This document shows, in pieces, positions 1 to 8,072 of a stretch of DNA of 64,000 nt. The stretch spans positions 20,659-84,658 of the forward strand of contig NZ_QGTW01000018.1 of assembly GCF_003182355.1 (NCBI RefSeq). The letters are read 5' to 3'. The position numbers were made by a program, and so were the translations under genes. The stretch comes from Cytobacillus oceanisediminis (GTDB lineage: Bacteria > Bacillota > Bacilli > Bacillales > Cytobacillaceae). The notes under the pieces were generated by a model, which did no database searches, was not told where the DNA came from, and saw nothing but the letters and a program-made list of their open reading frames with translations. The first letter of the stretch is position 1, and each line of letters opens with the position of its first letter.

Positions 1-509
1 AGATCCTCTTTCTTAAACATCGCATAAAGCTCTTTATCATATTCAAGCGCTTCGGTATAGTCTTTATAAAGATCATCGTGGATCTTATATCTTTCCATCA
101 TAATTTCATATAATCCCTTGGACTTTTCCTGTAATTTTTTATCCTCTATTTCCTCTATAATAGGCAATAAAGTTTCAAATTCCTCTTTGGATGCCTGAAT
201 GCTCTTCTGCTCTTTTTCCATGTGGTCCTTTCTTTGGTCGACAATGGAAGAAGCTTCATCTGAAAGCTTTGTAATTTCGTCAAATTCTTTCATTCCCAGG
301 GCAATAATTTTATCGTATAATTCCTTTTCTTTTTTCTCCAGATTTACAAGCGGATCCTGCTGCTCCTCAAAAGTCTTCTCTTTTGCAACAACGTTTTCAA
401 GGACCTCATAAATTTTTTCCTCTGGAGTAGGCTGATTCATACAGCCTGTCAGGAAAATGGCTCCTATTGTTAAAACCAGCAACAGGCGGCATTTACTAAA
501 AATCGACAC
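1..509 (-). CDS. ykyA: YkyA-type lipoprotein, 3' end beyond window
   Basis: A GTG start at 509 follows a GGAGG Shine-Dalgarno with 7-base spacing. The first 24 residues form a lipoprotein signal: basic start, hydrophobic core, and a lipobox ending LTGC. Processing would leave a lipid-anchored protein on the outer face of the membrane. The remainder is charged and rich in Glu and Lys, with the character of a long coiled coil (roughly residues 30-165), and the frame stays open to base 1, so the C-terminus is missing. In B. subtilis ykyA lies between def (ykrB) and the pyruvate dehydrogenase operon; here it is likewise next to def, which supports the name. The family has no well-defined biochemical role. 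Confidence 0.8.
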   Translation of the reverse strand, partial: MSIFSKCRLLLVLTIGAIFLTGCMNQPTPEEKIYEVLENVVAKEKTFEEQQDPLVNLEKKEKELYDKIIALGMKEFDEITKLSDEASSIVDQRKDHMEKEQKSIQASKEEFETLLPIIEEIEDKKLQEKSKGLYEIMMERYKIHDDLYKDYTEALEYDKELYAMFKKED

Positions 510-594
510 GATGAAACCTCCTTACTTATAACAATTTTAACTATATCGGTACTTGCACCATTTGACAATAGCCTATTGGAATGACAAATTTTGT

Positions 595-608
595 CGAGTT
601 TCAACTCG
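595..608. other. Short inverted repeat in the ykyA / small-gene intergenic region
   Basis: The region 510-792 has no gene. It contains a short perfect inverted repeat, CGAGTT and AACTCG separated by two bases, in the leader side of ykyA. A second pair (ATCGTCC and GGACGAT, about 730-773) precedes the small gene at 793. Function unknown. Confidence 0.25.
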
Positions 609-696
609 GGCCGCTTTTAGACTGTCCTATCCTGCAGCTTTTGCCTTTTTTTAATCTATTCATATCGTTTTTCCTTTATGACTTGGGCAAAGGCCT

Positions 697-725
697 ACAC
701 CAAAATTCTGCTCACACATAGGCTA
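697..725 (+). promoter_or_regulatory. Possible sigma-K-type promoter for the YjcZ-like gene
   Basis: CATAGGCTA at 717-725 fits the sigma-K -10 consensus CATANNNTA. An ACAC at 697-700 lies 16 bases upstream, where the sigma-K -35 AC element is expected. Transcription would begin about 60 bases before the small sporulation-like gene. The consensus is short, so chance is possible. Confidence 0.35.
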
Positions 726-792
726 TATTAATCGTCCGATACGACTCGTTTTAAAATATGGACGATAATCTACTTCAGGGAGGTTATCCTTC

Positions 793-933
793 ATGTACGG
801 ATATGGCGGATACGGTTATGGCTGCGGTTATCCAGGAGCCGTTGCAGGTGCTGGTTACGGCAGAGGTTTTGCGTTAATAGTTGTTTTGTTTATTCTCTTG
901 ATCATTGTTGGCTGCGCCTGCTGGAATTTTTAA
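793..933 (+). CDS. YjcZ-family small sporulation-type membrane peptide (46 aa)
   Basis: The product has a Gly/Tyr-rich N-terminal half (repeats of the type YGYGG, residues 1-24) followed by one hydrophobic segment (about residues 26-43) and a short CACW-type tail. This two-part architecture is characteristic of the YjcZ/YczM family of small Bacillus proteins, many of which are made late in sporulation. A strong GGGAGG Shine-Dalgarno precedes the ATG. A hairpin terminator follows directly, so it is monocistronic. A sigma-K-like promoter upstream would fit mother-cell expression, but that is inference. Its function in spores is not known. Confidence 0.8.
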   Translation: MYGYGGYGYGCGYPGAVAGAGYGRGFALIVVLFILLIIVGCACWNF

Positions 934-939
934 TTTTTG

Positions 940-966
940 AGAAGGTGCCGCTGGTGCCTTCTCTTA
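940..966 (+). terminator. Rho-independent terminator of the YjcZ-like gene
   Basis: An 11-bp stem (GAGAAGG plus wobble and GC pairs, 3-base loop) begins seven bases after the stop codon and is followed by a T-rich stretch. Confidence 0.7.
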
Positions 967-1104
967 TTAACTTTTTCACTGCACTCTGTTAGACTTAAAA
1001 TATTAAAAGCAGCCGTGAGCTGGATTTGGCTCCTGCTTCCCAGCATGCCAAATCCTTTGCTGCCCCATCCACATTTTATTTTTACATAGCGGGAGTGATT
1101 ATTC

Positions 1105-1656
1105 ATGCTGAGCATGACAGATATAATACGTGATGGTCATCCTACCTTAAGACAAACAGCCGCAAAAGTGAGCATGCCTCCATCCGAAGAAGACAAGCAA
1201 ATATTAAAGGAAATGCTTGAATATGTAAGAAACAGCCAAAACCCTGAATTGGCTTCACAATATGGTTTGAGGCCGGGCATTGGCTTAGCAGCACCCCAAA
1301 TAAATGTTCTTAAACGAATGATAGCCATACATGTAACCGATAGTAATGAGCTATATAGTTATGCTCTTTTCAACCCAAAAATTATTAGCCATTCTGTGCA
1401 GCGTTCATATTTGGCTGCAGGTGAAGGTTGTTTATCTGTTGATCAACCCATACCCGGTTTTGTGCCAAGGTATGCCAAAGTAACAGTAAAAGGTACAGAT
1501 CTCGATGGTAAAGAGGTAAACCTCAGGTTAAAGGGATTGCCTGCAATTGTGTTCCAGCATGAAATAGACCATTTGAACGGAATCATGTTTTACGACCACA
1601 TTAATAAACAAAATCCGTTCCAGCCAATTGAAAATGCAGTGGCAATTGAAAGATAA
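1105..1656 (+). CDS. def: Peptide deformylase
   Basis: Removes the formyl group from the N-terminal methionine of nascent proteins as they leave the ribosome; a cytosolic metalloenzyme (Fe or Zn). All three catalytic motifs are present in 183 residues: GIGLAAPQ at 58-65, EGCLS at 107-111 with metal-ligand Cys109, and HEIDH at 152-156 with two metal-ligand His and the catalytic Glu. The sequence closely resembles B. subtilis DefB (YkrB), including its insertion between motif I and the N-terminal helix. A GGGAG Shine-Dalgarno precedes the ATG at 1105; an in-frame ATG at 1114 is an alternative start. The neighbours ykyA and ykrA are conserved with B. subtilis. A bidirectional terminator follows. 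Confidence 0.96.
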   Translation: MLSMTDIIRDGHPTLRQTAAKVSMPPSEEDKQILKEMLEYVRNSQNPELASQYGLRPGIGLAAPQINVLKRMIAIHVTDSNELYSYALFNPKIISHSVQRSYLAAGEGCLSVDQPIPGFVPRYAKVTVKGTDLDGKEVNLRLKGLPAIVFQHEIDHLNGIMFYDHINKQNPFQPIENAVAIER

Positions 1657-1691
1657 CCAAATGTTCCACATTACCCAGAGGCAAGCAAAAT

Positions 1692-1728
1692 AAAAGGAAA
1701 GTCCATTTGGTATCCGGACTTTCCTTTT
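1692..1728. terminator. Bidirectional terminator after def
   Basis: A perfect 13-bp stem (AAAAGGAAAGTCC and its complement, 11-base loop) has A/T runs on both sides and can terminate transcription from either direction. Confidence 0.85.
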
Positions 1729-1734
1729 ATTACT

Positions 1735-1963
1735 AGCTCTGTTAAACTTGTCTGTTGATTGAAGCTCGCTTTCCGCGGGCGGTCCTACGCTCATCAAGTA
1801 CCAAGCCTGCGGGGCCTCCCTTTGACTCTCGTCTCTCGCTTGTTAATGAAGAGCATACTCGAATCATTACCGCACGAAGGAAATAACGAATACATTTTTG
1901 AGGAGTCGCTCGGCTTCCTCTCCAATCAGCGGGCAAATACAACAATGGCTTTACCATAGCCTT
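1735..1963 (+). repeat. Dispersed repeat family I, copy A (long form)
   Basis: Starts with a GCTCTGTTAAAC-type end and closes with AACAATGGCTTTACCATAGCC, so the outer ends are imperfectly complementary. The core contains the CGCTTTCCGCGGGCGGTCC block shared with the other copies. It also carries the optional hairpin module found in copies D and F (about 1863-1915, ACTCGAATCATTACCGCACGA followed by a GAATACATTTTTGAGGAGTC-like arm). The GC-rich open frames inside it are not genes. Confidence 0.85.
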
Positions 1964-1986
1964 ATTGCTAAGGTTTTATCGGAAAG

Positions 1987-2757
1987 CTAAATTAATTGAA
2001 GCTCTTTTAATCCATTCCATATGCCTTCTTCATCGACCGAAGATGTAACACGGTCTGCTGCCTCTTTTACTATATCTGCGGCATTACCCATAGCTACCCC
2101 GGTTCCCACCGCATTCAGCATCTCAATATCATTTAAACCATCTCCAAAAGCATATACATCCTTCATTTCAAAGCCCAGCCGTTCAATCATTTTTTTAATT
2201 CCTTCAGCTTTAGATCCACCCGCAGGCAAAACATCCACCGAGTAAGGGTGCCATCTGATAAAACCAAAATCCGGATATTCCGAAAAATACATTTTCTCGT
2301 CTTTTTCCTCACAGAAAAGCAATGACTGATATAATTCCCTATCCTTAAAGAAATTCCTATCTTCTTCAGGATGAGGAAACTTAAGGCTTCCCATGCTTTT
2401 TTCAATAAATTCATGATGCCGGACTGATGATTTCATCGTTTTCTCATTCATAAATACGAGAGGATGCCCGTTATCCTGCGCATGTTTATAAAGCTTTTCA
2501 ATTTCAGTTATTCTTAAAGGGTTACGGTAAATAGCTTCATTCTCAAAAACTACATATTGTCCGTTAAAGCTGACGAATGAATCTATATCAAGCTCATCCC
2601 TAAGGCTTTCGAACATAAAAGGGGCCCTTCCAGTCGCGATAGCCACAAATGTCCCTTTCTTTTTCAATTGGTCTATAGCTTCCTTTGTACTGTCAGGGAG
2701 CTTTTTATCAGAATCCAATAAGGTCCCGTCTATATCGAAGAAAACAATTTTTTTCAT
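1987..2757 (-). CDS. ykrA: Cof-type HAD hydrolase (sugar-phosphatase-like)
   Basis: A cytosolic HAD-superfamily phosphatase of 256 residues. Motif I DIDGT is at residues 8-12, with the nucleophile Asp8 and acid/base Asp10. A Lys-containing motif III and the motif IV GDGLND lie near residues 205-210. A C2-type cap domain sits between motifs II and III, as in the Cof/IIB subfamily, which dephosphorylates small phosphorylated metabolites; the physiological substrate is not known. Length and neighbourhood (next to def and ykyA) match B. subtilis YkrA. The gene is separated from def by copy A of the dispersed repeat. Confidence 0.88.
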   Translation of the reverse strand: MKKIVFFDIDGTLLDSDKKLPDSTKEAIDQLKKKGTFVAIATGRAPFMFESLRDELDIDSFVSFNGQYVVFENEAIYRNPLRITEIEKLYKHAQDNGHPLVFMNEKTMKSSVRHHEFIEKSMGSLKFPHPEEDRNFFKDRELYQSLLFCEEKDEKMYFSEYPDFGFIRWHPYSVDVLPAGGSKAEGIKKMIERLGFEMKDVYAFGDGLNDIEMLNAVGTGVAMGNAADIVKEAADRVTSSVDEEGIWNGLKELQLI

Positions 2758-2794
2758 TTTATACTAACTTCCTTTCGCACATAATCATGCTGCT

Positions 2795-3697
2795 TCATGC
2801 GGCAGCATTTCTGCCTGCTGAATTCTCTTTTTTCGATGTTATATATACTCCGGCAAAAATAATAAGAAGCCCGAAAAGCATTGACAAGTGAATTTGTTCC
2901 TTAAGGAGAATTGCTCCCCAGATGATTGCTGATGCAGGTACAATATAGGTTACCAATGAGGCAAATTCAGGACTGCCCTCTTTGACTAAATAATAATACA
3001 GCAGATAGGCTAGACCGGAACCGAAAGTTCCCAAACCAACTAGCGGGAGAAATATATCTGCCTCCATAAATTTGTTTATAGGTGTGGGCGATAACACCTG
3101 CATTGAAAAAAAACTAATGATCGTTGCTGCAAAGAGGGTAAACAGGGAAATTTCCAGGGTGGACACACCAGAAAGGTGTTTTTTTGTTAGGTGCGTACCA
3201 GCTCCGTAGCAGAAAGCAGCACCCGACATCAAAAGTACACCATATGTATTTCCTGATAATAAATCAGCGGTATGGATATCAGACAAGATTAAAATTCCGA
3301 TAAAACCAATCCCAATGCCGAGCCGCTGATTTTTGCCAAGCGAGGCAGCAAAAAATAATGAACCGATCAAAAGAGTCCAAATTGGAGTAGTGGCATTCAT
3401 CACTGAAGCCATGCTGGAAGAAATCATTGTTTCACTTGCTGAAATTAGCAGCCATGGCAATGCATTGTTTAAAAAACCTACTAATATCAGTTTTTTCATC
3501 GGCAACCGTTTAAATGCAATATTTTCCCTCTTTAAAAGTACAATAAAAGCAAGCGTTACAAATCCAAATAAACACCTTCCAAATACTATAGCCGCAGGAC
3601 CCACGTCCTCCAGCAGAATCTTAATAAATAGAAATGAGGTCCCCCAAATCAGACTCAAGACCATTAAAGCTCCATAAAGCCTCCCCATCCGCTCCAC
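2795..3697 (-). CDS. EamA/DMT-family transporter
   Basis: A 300-residue inner-membrane protein with ten predicted transmembrane helices arranged as two EamA repeats (about residues 8-138 and 150-288). It has the usual features of drug/metabolite exporters: a SLIWGTSF-type first helix and a conserved Pro/Gly-rich helix 9-10 hairpin. The substrate cannot be inferred. The frame begins at GTG 3697, but an ATG three codons in (3688), with GGAG four bases upstream, could equally be used. It lies 37 bp upstream of ykrA on the same strand with no terminator visible between, so the two may be cotranscribed. Confidence 0.8.
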   Translation of the reverse strand: MERMGRLYGALMVLSLIWGTSFLFIKILLEDVGPAAIVFGRCLFGFVTLAFIVLLKRENIAFKRLPMKKLILVGFLNNALPWLLISASETMISSSMASVMNATTPIWTLLIGSLFFAASLGKNQRLGIGIGFIGILILSDIHTADLLSGNTYGVLLMSGAAFCYGAGTHLTKKHLSGVSTLEISLFTLFAATIISFFSMQVLSPTPINKFMEADIFLPLVGLGTFGSGLAYLLYYYLVKEGSPEFASLVTYIVPASAIIWGAILLKEQIHLSMLFGLLIIFAGVYITSKKENSAGRNAAA

Positions 3698-3730
3698 AAC
3701 CTTCTGTTAAAGATACAACATTATAACTTT

Positions 3731-3859
3731 GATAACTATCTAGCTGCAGCGCCACCCCCCTCGAGATCACAAGATTAGCCTCCCAGAAAGGCAAAGAAAG
3801 CCTTCCTGGGAGGTTCGTCCTGTACTTGTCCGGGGTGATCAAGGCGCTTGATCTTTTCT
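3731..3859. repeat. Dispersed repeat family II, copy 1
   Basis: Begins GATAACTATCTAGCTGCAGCGCC and ends AAGGCGCTTGATCTTTTCT. It encloses a strong hairpin whose arms are CCTCCCAG and CTGGGAGG (about 3780-3813). The end signatures recur at 55.33 kb. Layouts of this type (TCTAGCTCCAGCGCC...GCGCTTG) are common between genes in Bacillaceae. No coding potential. Confidence 0.65.
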
Positions 3860-4033
3860 AATTTACAGTAATAAAACATTAAACCCTTAAAGGGAAATTG
3901 TCAATTTGCTTCCTGTGTTCAGTCACTAAAATCTAAAATTGTAAAGGATTTTCCAAGTTTCCCCACGAGAGATTTTCATATTTCATCATATAATATAACT
4001 AAAAAGAGACCACTATTAAAACTAAATCTGTTT

Positions 4034-4073
4034 AAAACGCCCTTGTTTCCTTTACTTTGGACAAGGATCGTTT
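4034..4073 (+). promoter_or_regulatory. Leader hairpin upstream of a 23-aa peptide gene
   Basis: AAACGCCCTTGT (4035-4046) and ACAAGGATCGTTT (4061-4073) form a hairpin. Its loop contains CCTTTACTTT, which is nearly complementary to the AAAGTAAGGAG that serves as the next gene's ribosome binding site (4081-4091). A TATAAT at 3989-3994 is a possible -10 element, without a clear -35. The rest of 3860-4033 holds no gene. Confidence 0.4.
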
Positions 4074-4101
4074 AAAATAGAAAGTAAGGAGATGATCCAC
4101 T

Positions 4102-4173
4102 ATGTTGAAGAAGCTAAGAAAGAAGCTCTTAAAACAGTGGAACGACATGCTTCGAAAAAAGTCAATCGCCTGA
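4102..4173 (+). CDS. Small basic peptide (23 aa), function unknown
   Basis: An ATG preceded by AAGGAG with 10-base spacing opens a 23-residue frame dominated by Lys, Arg and Leu (nine Lys/Arg), with amphipathic helix character. An 8-9 bp hairpin terminator starts eight bases after the stop codon. Ribosome binding site, short frame and immediate terminator together make a compact transcription unit. I do not recognise the peptide. Possibilities are a small RNA-binding or membrane-associated peptide, or a dual-function small RNA. It lies just upstream of rpoY but the terminator separates them. Confidence 0.5.
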   Translation: MLKKLRKKLLKQWNDMLRKKSIA

Positions 4174-4180
4174 CAATTTT

Positions 4181-4214
4181 GAGCCCTTCAAACTTGCGAA
4201 GGGCTCCTTCCTTA
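4181..4214 (+). terminator. Terminator after the 23-aa gene
   Basis: A perfect 9-bp stem (GAGCCCTTC and GAAGGGCTC, 8-base loop) is followed by CTTCCTT. Confidence 0.75.
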
Positions 4215-4371
4215 TTGTAAATTGGTTATCAGTACACTTTTTTACATAGTTTTCACACCGCTCCACCTGCTGCCATCTGAAGCGGAATAAACCTAAACAA
4301 GAAAAAACATGTAATACATGTTATTATTTTATATAATAGAAAAAGCTATATCGGATTAAGGAGAGATTGAA

Positions 4372-4584
4372 ATGATTTTTAAGGTATATTATCAGGATTC
4401 CAAAACAGAAGTACCGGTTAGAGAAAAAACAAAAACGATATTTGTTGAAGGAAATTCTGAAAGAGATGTCCGCACAAAGCTGGCTGATCGTCCATATAAT
4501 ATTGAGTTTGTAACAGCTGTGGAAGGCGAATTCTTGGAATATGAAAAACAAAGTGAAGACTTTAAAGTATTGGAGATTGGATAA
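4372..4584 (+). CDS. rpoY: RNA polymerase epsilon subunit
   Basis: Encodes the 70-residue small subunit found in Firmicutes RNA polymerase (formerly YkzG, DUF1447), which binds the core near the beta' jaw. The start MIFKVYYQD, the central ERDVRTKL block and the acidic C-terminus match the family along its whole length. A GGAGAG Shine-Dalgarno lies ahead of the ATG. A TATAAT at 4332-4337 may be the -10 of its promoter, although the -35 is poor. The stop codon is three bases before rnjA, so the two genes are translationally close and cotranscribed, as in B. subtilis. Confidence 0.95.
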   Translation: MIFKVYYQDSKTEVPVREKTKTIFVEGNSERDVRTKLADRPYNIEFVTAVEGEFLEYEKQSEDFKVLEIG

Positions 4585-4587
4585 TTT

Positions 4588-6255
4588 ATGAAATTTGTTA
4601 AAAATGACCAAACGGCCGTTTTCGCATTAGGCGGCCTGGGAGAAATCGGCAAAAACACGTATGGTGTACAGTTCCAGGATGAAATAATCCTAATAGATGC
4701 GGGAATAAAATTCCCTGAAGATGAGCTGCTCGGCATTGATTATGTTATTCCTGACTATACCTATTTAGTTAAAAACGAAGATAAAATAAAAGGATTATTT
4801 ATTACACATGGGCACGAAGATCATATTGGGGGAATTCCTTATCTATTAAGAGAAGTGAACATCCCTGTTTACGGCGGAAAACTTGCACTTGGCCTTCTTA
4901 AAAACAAACTTGAGGAACATGGCTTGCTAAGGCAGACTACCCTCCATGAAATAAAGGAAGATGACATTATTAAATTCAGAAAGACTTCTGTTACTTTCTT
5001 CCGCACAACTCATAGTATTCCGGACTCATATGGGATTGTTGTTAAAACACCTCCTGGACAAGTTGTCCATACAGGAGATTTTAAGTTTGATTTCACCCCT
5101 GTTGGTGAACCTGCAAACTTAACTAAAATGGCTGAAATCGGAAAGGAAGGTGTCCTTTGCCTGCTTTCCGATAGTACAAACAGTGAAATCCCTGAATTTA
5201 CAATGTCTGAGCGCCGTGTAGGCGACAGCATTCACGACATCTTCCGAAAAGTGGAAGGCAGAATTATTTTTGCTACATTCGCATCCAATATCCATCGTCT
5301 GCAGCAGGTGACAGAAGCGGCCGTAACAAACGGCAGAAAAATTGCTGTCTTTGGAAGAAGCATGGAAGCAGCGATCAATATTGGCCAGGAACTTGGATAT
5401 ATTCAAGCCCCAAAAGATACTTTTATTGACGCTCACCAAATCAATCGCCTCCCTGCTAACCAGGTGACAATCCTATGTACGGGCAGCCAGGGTGAACCGA
5501 TGGCGGCATTGTCAAGAATCGCTAACGGAACCCATCGCCAGATTCAAATTATACCAGGAGATACCGTTGTATTTTCTTCTTCACCAATACCAGGAAACAC
5601 AATCAGTGTCAGCCGTACAATTGACAGGCTTTCCCGTGCAGGCGCAGAGGTTATTTACGGAAAATTGAGCGATATCCATACCTCAGGACATGGCGGCCAG
5701 GAAGAACAAAAGCTAATGCTTCGTTTAATCAAGCCAAAGTTCTTCATGCCGATACACGGTGAATACAGAATGCAAAAAATGCATGCTAAATTGGCCGTTG
5801 ACTGCGGTGTTGATGAAGAAAACTGTTTCATCATGGATAACGGTGAAGTACTGGCACTCAGCGACGATGCTGCACAGGTTGCCGGTAAAATCCCTTCAGG
5901 TTCTGTTTATATAGATGGAAGCGGAATTGGGGATATTGGAAATATCGTCCTTAGAGACCGCCGAATTCTATCTGAGGAAGGTTTGGTTGTCGTAGTAGTA
6001 AGCATTAATATGAAAGATTTTAAAATTGCTGCAGGACCTGACTTGATTTCACGCGGATTTGTCTACATGAGAGAATCAGGAGACTTAATCAATGATGCCC
6101 AATCTCTTATTACAAAGCACTTAAGCAAGGTAATGGAACGCAGAACAACACAATGGTCTGAAATCAAAAACGAGATCACAGATACACTTGCTCCATTCCT
6201 TTATGAAAAGACCAAACGCCGTCCAATGATATTGCCAATCATTATGGAGGTTTAA
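4588..6255 (+). CDS. rnjA: Ribonuclease J1
   Basis: A metallo-beta-lactamase/beta-CASP ribonuclease (555 aa) with 5'-to-3' exonuclease and endonuclease activity. It has a central role in mRNA decay and RNA maturation in low-GC Gram-positives and acts in the cytosolic degradosome-like complex. The metal-binding HGHEDH motif is at residues 74-79, further ligands include the HTGD at about 153-156, and the beta-CASP domain and C-terminal oligomerisation domain follow. Length matches the usual 555 residues. It is coupled to rpoY and ends in a strong terminator. Confidence 0.97.
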   Translation: MKFVKNDQTAVFALGGLGEIGKNTYGVQFQDEIILIDAGIKFPEDELLGIDYVIPDYTYLVKNEDKIKGLFITHGHEDHIGGIPYLLREVNIPVYGGKLALGLLKNKLEEHGLLRQTTLHEIKEDDIIKFRKTSVTFFRTTHSIPDSYGIVVKTPPGQVVHTGDFKFDFTPVGEPANLTKMAEIGKEGVLCLLSDSTNSEIPEFTMSERRVGDSIHDIFRKVEGRIIFATFASNIHRLQQVTEAAVTNGRKIAVFGRSMEAAINIGQELGYIQAPKDTFIDAHQINRLPANQVTILCTGSQGEPMAALSRIANGTHRQIQIIPGDTVVFSSSPIPGNTISVSRTIDRLSRAGAEVIYGKLSDIHTSGHGGQEEQKLMLRLIKPKFFMPIHGEYRMQKMHAKLAVDCGVDEENCFIMDNGEVLALSDDAAQVAGKIPSGSVYIDGSGIGDIGNIVLRDRRILSEEGLVVVVVSINMKDFKIAAGPDLISRGFVYMRESGDLINDAQSLITKHLSKVMERRTTQWSEIKNEITDTLAPFLYEKTKRRPMILPIIMEV

Positions 6256-6258
6256 GAA

Positions 6259-6297
6259 AAAAGGCTGTATCGCTCATTTGAGTGATACAGCCTTTTT
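6259..6297 (+). terminator. Terminator of the rpoY-rnjA operon
   Basis: AAGGCTGTATC and GATACAGCCTT form an 11-bp stem with additional inner pairs, followed by TTTTTAT. It lies just after the rnjA stop and can also serve the convergent ktrC gene. Confidence 0.9.
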
Positions 6298-6322
6298 ATA
6301 TTTCGGATTCTTCAAATCAGAC

Positions 6323-6982
6323 TTAAGACATTACTTTCTTTTCAAATCGGTTGATATCGACATCCGCTCCTATAACAATCAGAATATCATCATATTGGAT
6401 TTTTTCATTTGCCTGAGGAGATACAATGATTTCATTTTTTCTTTTAATTGCAACAATATTTATTCCATATTTGGCACGGATATCGAGATCAATAATGCTG
6501 TGTCCTGCAAGCTTTTCATTCGCTACAATTTCAACGATGCTATGCTCGTCGGAAAGCTCAAGATAATCAAGAACGTTATTTGAGACGATACTATGGGCAA
6601 TCCTTTTACCCATATCTCTCTCAGGATGGACAACATGGTCCGCTCCTATTTTCCTTAACACTTTTTCATGATAATCATTTTGGGCTTTAACGGTTATCTT
6701 ATTGACTCCGAGTTCTTTCAAAATTAAAGTTGTCAGGATGGATGCCTGGATATTGTCTCCAATAGCGACAATAACATGGTCAAAATTCCTGATCCCAAGG
6801 CTTTTGATCACCGATTCATCAGTCGTGTCGCCAACGACTGCATGTGAAGCGATTCTTGCAAATTCATTTACACGATCTTCATTTAAGTCAATCGCCATTA
6901 CTTCCATACCTTCTTCAGCAAGCGCACGGCAGATACTGCCCCCAAAACGGCCAAGACCGATAACAGCAAACTCTTTCTTCAT
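6323..6982 (-). CDS. ktrC: KtrC potassium-uptake regulatory (RCK) subunit
   Basis: A cytosolic octameric-ring-forming RCK protein (219 aa) that binds nucleotides and gates a KtrD/KtrB-type potassium channel. The N-terminal Rossmann domain has the GLGRFG dinucleotide motif at residues 9-14 and an acidic residue at the end of beta-2. A RCK_C domain occupies about residues 135-215. The sequence resembles B. subtilis KtrC (YkqB) closely along its length. No channel subunit is adjacent, as in B. subtilis where ktrC and ktrD are separate. In B. subtilis ktrC mRNA is controlled by a c-di-AMP riboswitch in some relatives; I see no clear ydaO motif here. Confidence 0.95.
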   Translation of the reverse strand: MKKEFAVIGLGRFGGSICRALAEEGMEVMAIDLNEDRVNEFARIASHAVVGDTTDESVIKSLGIRNFDHVIVAIGDNIQASILTTLILKELGVNKITVKAQNDYHEKVLRKIGADHVVHPERDMGKRIAHSIVSNNVLDYLELSDEHSIVEIVANEKLAGHSIIDLDIRAKYGINIVAIKRKNEIIVSPQANEKIQYDDILIVIGADVDINRFEKKVMS

Positions 6983-7084
6983 TTCTTATTCCTCCAACCC
7001 GTTAGCTATATAAACAATAATAACATATTAGCATAAGCAGCAGGTAAGCAAGAATAATCGCAGTCAGACGAATATCTGCCTGTT

Positions 7085-7987
7085 TTATTCCCGTTTACCT
7101 GAGCCTTTTGTTTTTCTCTTCCAAAAGAGTGCGGCTCCGGCTAAAATAATAAATACAATAATGAAAGGCAGGTTGCCAATCACCATTACCACAGCTCCTG
7201 AAAGGATTGCAAGCATCCAATTAGTACTGGTTGCCAGCTGCTTTTTTGTTCTTTCCCATGTATTTAAATCTCCATTTTCCAATGACGGCACGATAACTTT
7301 ATTCTCAAATAAATGGATATTGACAGTAGAAAACGAAGTCTGGTTCTTCAAATATCTCATCCGGCCTTCAATCTGTTCGATTTCTTCCTGGATGACTGAG
7401 AGATCTGCCGAGATTTGTAATAAGTCTTCTGTCATTTCAGCCTTTTTCATAAAATCAATCAGGCGCTCTTCTGCTACACGCTTCGAACGGATTCTTGATT
7501 CAAGATCAACAAACTCTTCAGAAACATCCTGTCCGCTTACACTCCTCTCAAGGGTCTCTGCTGCTACTCCCTCAGCATCATGCAAGAAGCTTTGAAAACT
7601 GTCTGCAGGTATTCGAATTTTCATGGCACCGCCTGTATGCTCTTCCCCCTCTTTATAACTATTCGATTCCACAATATATCCATTATAGTGAGCTGCCTTT
7701 TCTTCAAGCGATTTTAGGGCAATTTGAAAATCCTTAACACTTATGGATAATTCCGCATTATAGATAACCATCCTGCCTTCATTTGCCTTAATAGGCTTCG
7801 GTTCTTCTTCTATGGAATTCCCTTTCGAAATAGCCGTTGACTCATCTTCACTTTCAATTGGTTTATCACTTTTTTCAGCGGCCCTTTCTTCCCCTGCCGA
7901 ATCATCCATGCTTTTTTCCGATGAGCCAGCGCTGCATCCTGCCAAAATGATCATTAAGCCAAAAAAGAAAAATTTTTTAAACATCAT
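7085..7987 (-). CDS. DUF4349-type lipoprotein with C-terminal membrane anchor
   Basis: A 300-residue protein with a lipoprotein signal (lipobox LAGC at residues 15-18), an acidic Ser/Glu-rich linker, an extracytoplasmic domain (about 70-250), and a hydrophobic segment followed by a KRK-rich tail near residues 262-300. The central domain contains a long predicted coiled coil (about 155-215, spaced Leu/Ile/Glu/Arg), the pattern expected for DUF4349. It is therefore anchored both by lipid and by a C-terminal helix, presumably as a surface-exposed coiled-coil protein; the function is unknown. It is a single gene with an ATG start and a GGGGGC ribosome binding region upstream. Confidence 0.7.
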   Translation of the reverse strand: MMFKKFFFFGLMIILAGCSAGSSEKSMDDSAGEERAAEKSDKPIESEDESTAISKGNSIEEEPKPIKANEGRMVIYNAELSISVKDFQIALKSLEEKAAHYNGYIVESNSYKEGEEHTGGAMKIRIPADSFQSFLHDAEGVAAETLERSVSGQDVSEEFVDLESRIRSKRVAEERLIDFMKKAEMTEDLLQISADLSVIQEEIEQIEGRMRYLKNQTSFSTVNIHLFENKVIVPSLENGDLNTWERTKKQLATSTNWMLAILSGAVVMVIGNLPFIIVFIILAGAALFWKRKTKGSGKRE

Positions 7988-8045
7988 TCTATTGCCCCCT
8001 TTTTTTTCTATTTATTATGAAGACGCTAATATATGGAATAATGTT

Positions 8046-8072
8046 ACAAAAAAACCTCCCTAAAGGAGGTTT
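8046..8072 (-). terminator. Terminator of the ABC exporter operon
   Basis: AAACCTCC and GGAGGTTT form an 8-bp stem overlapping the stop codon region. On the minus strand it is followed by seven T. Confidence 0.8.

Noticed and set aside
1742..1959. GC-rich frames within repeat copy A, and similar ones in copies C, D and F
   Set aside because: They arise from the repeat core, differ in frame between copies, and have no ribosome binding sites.
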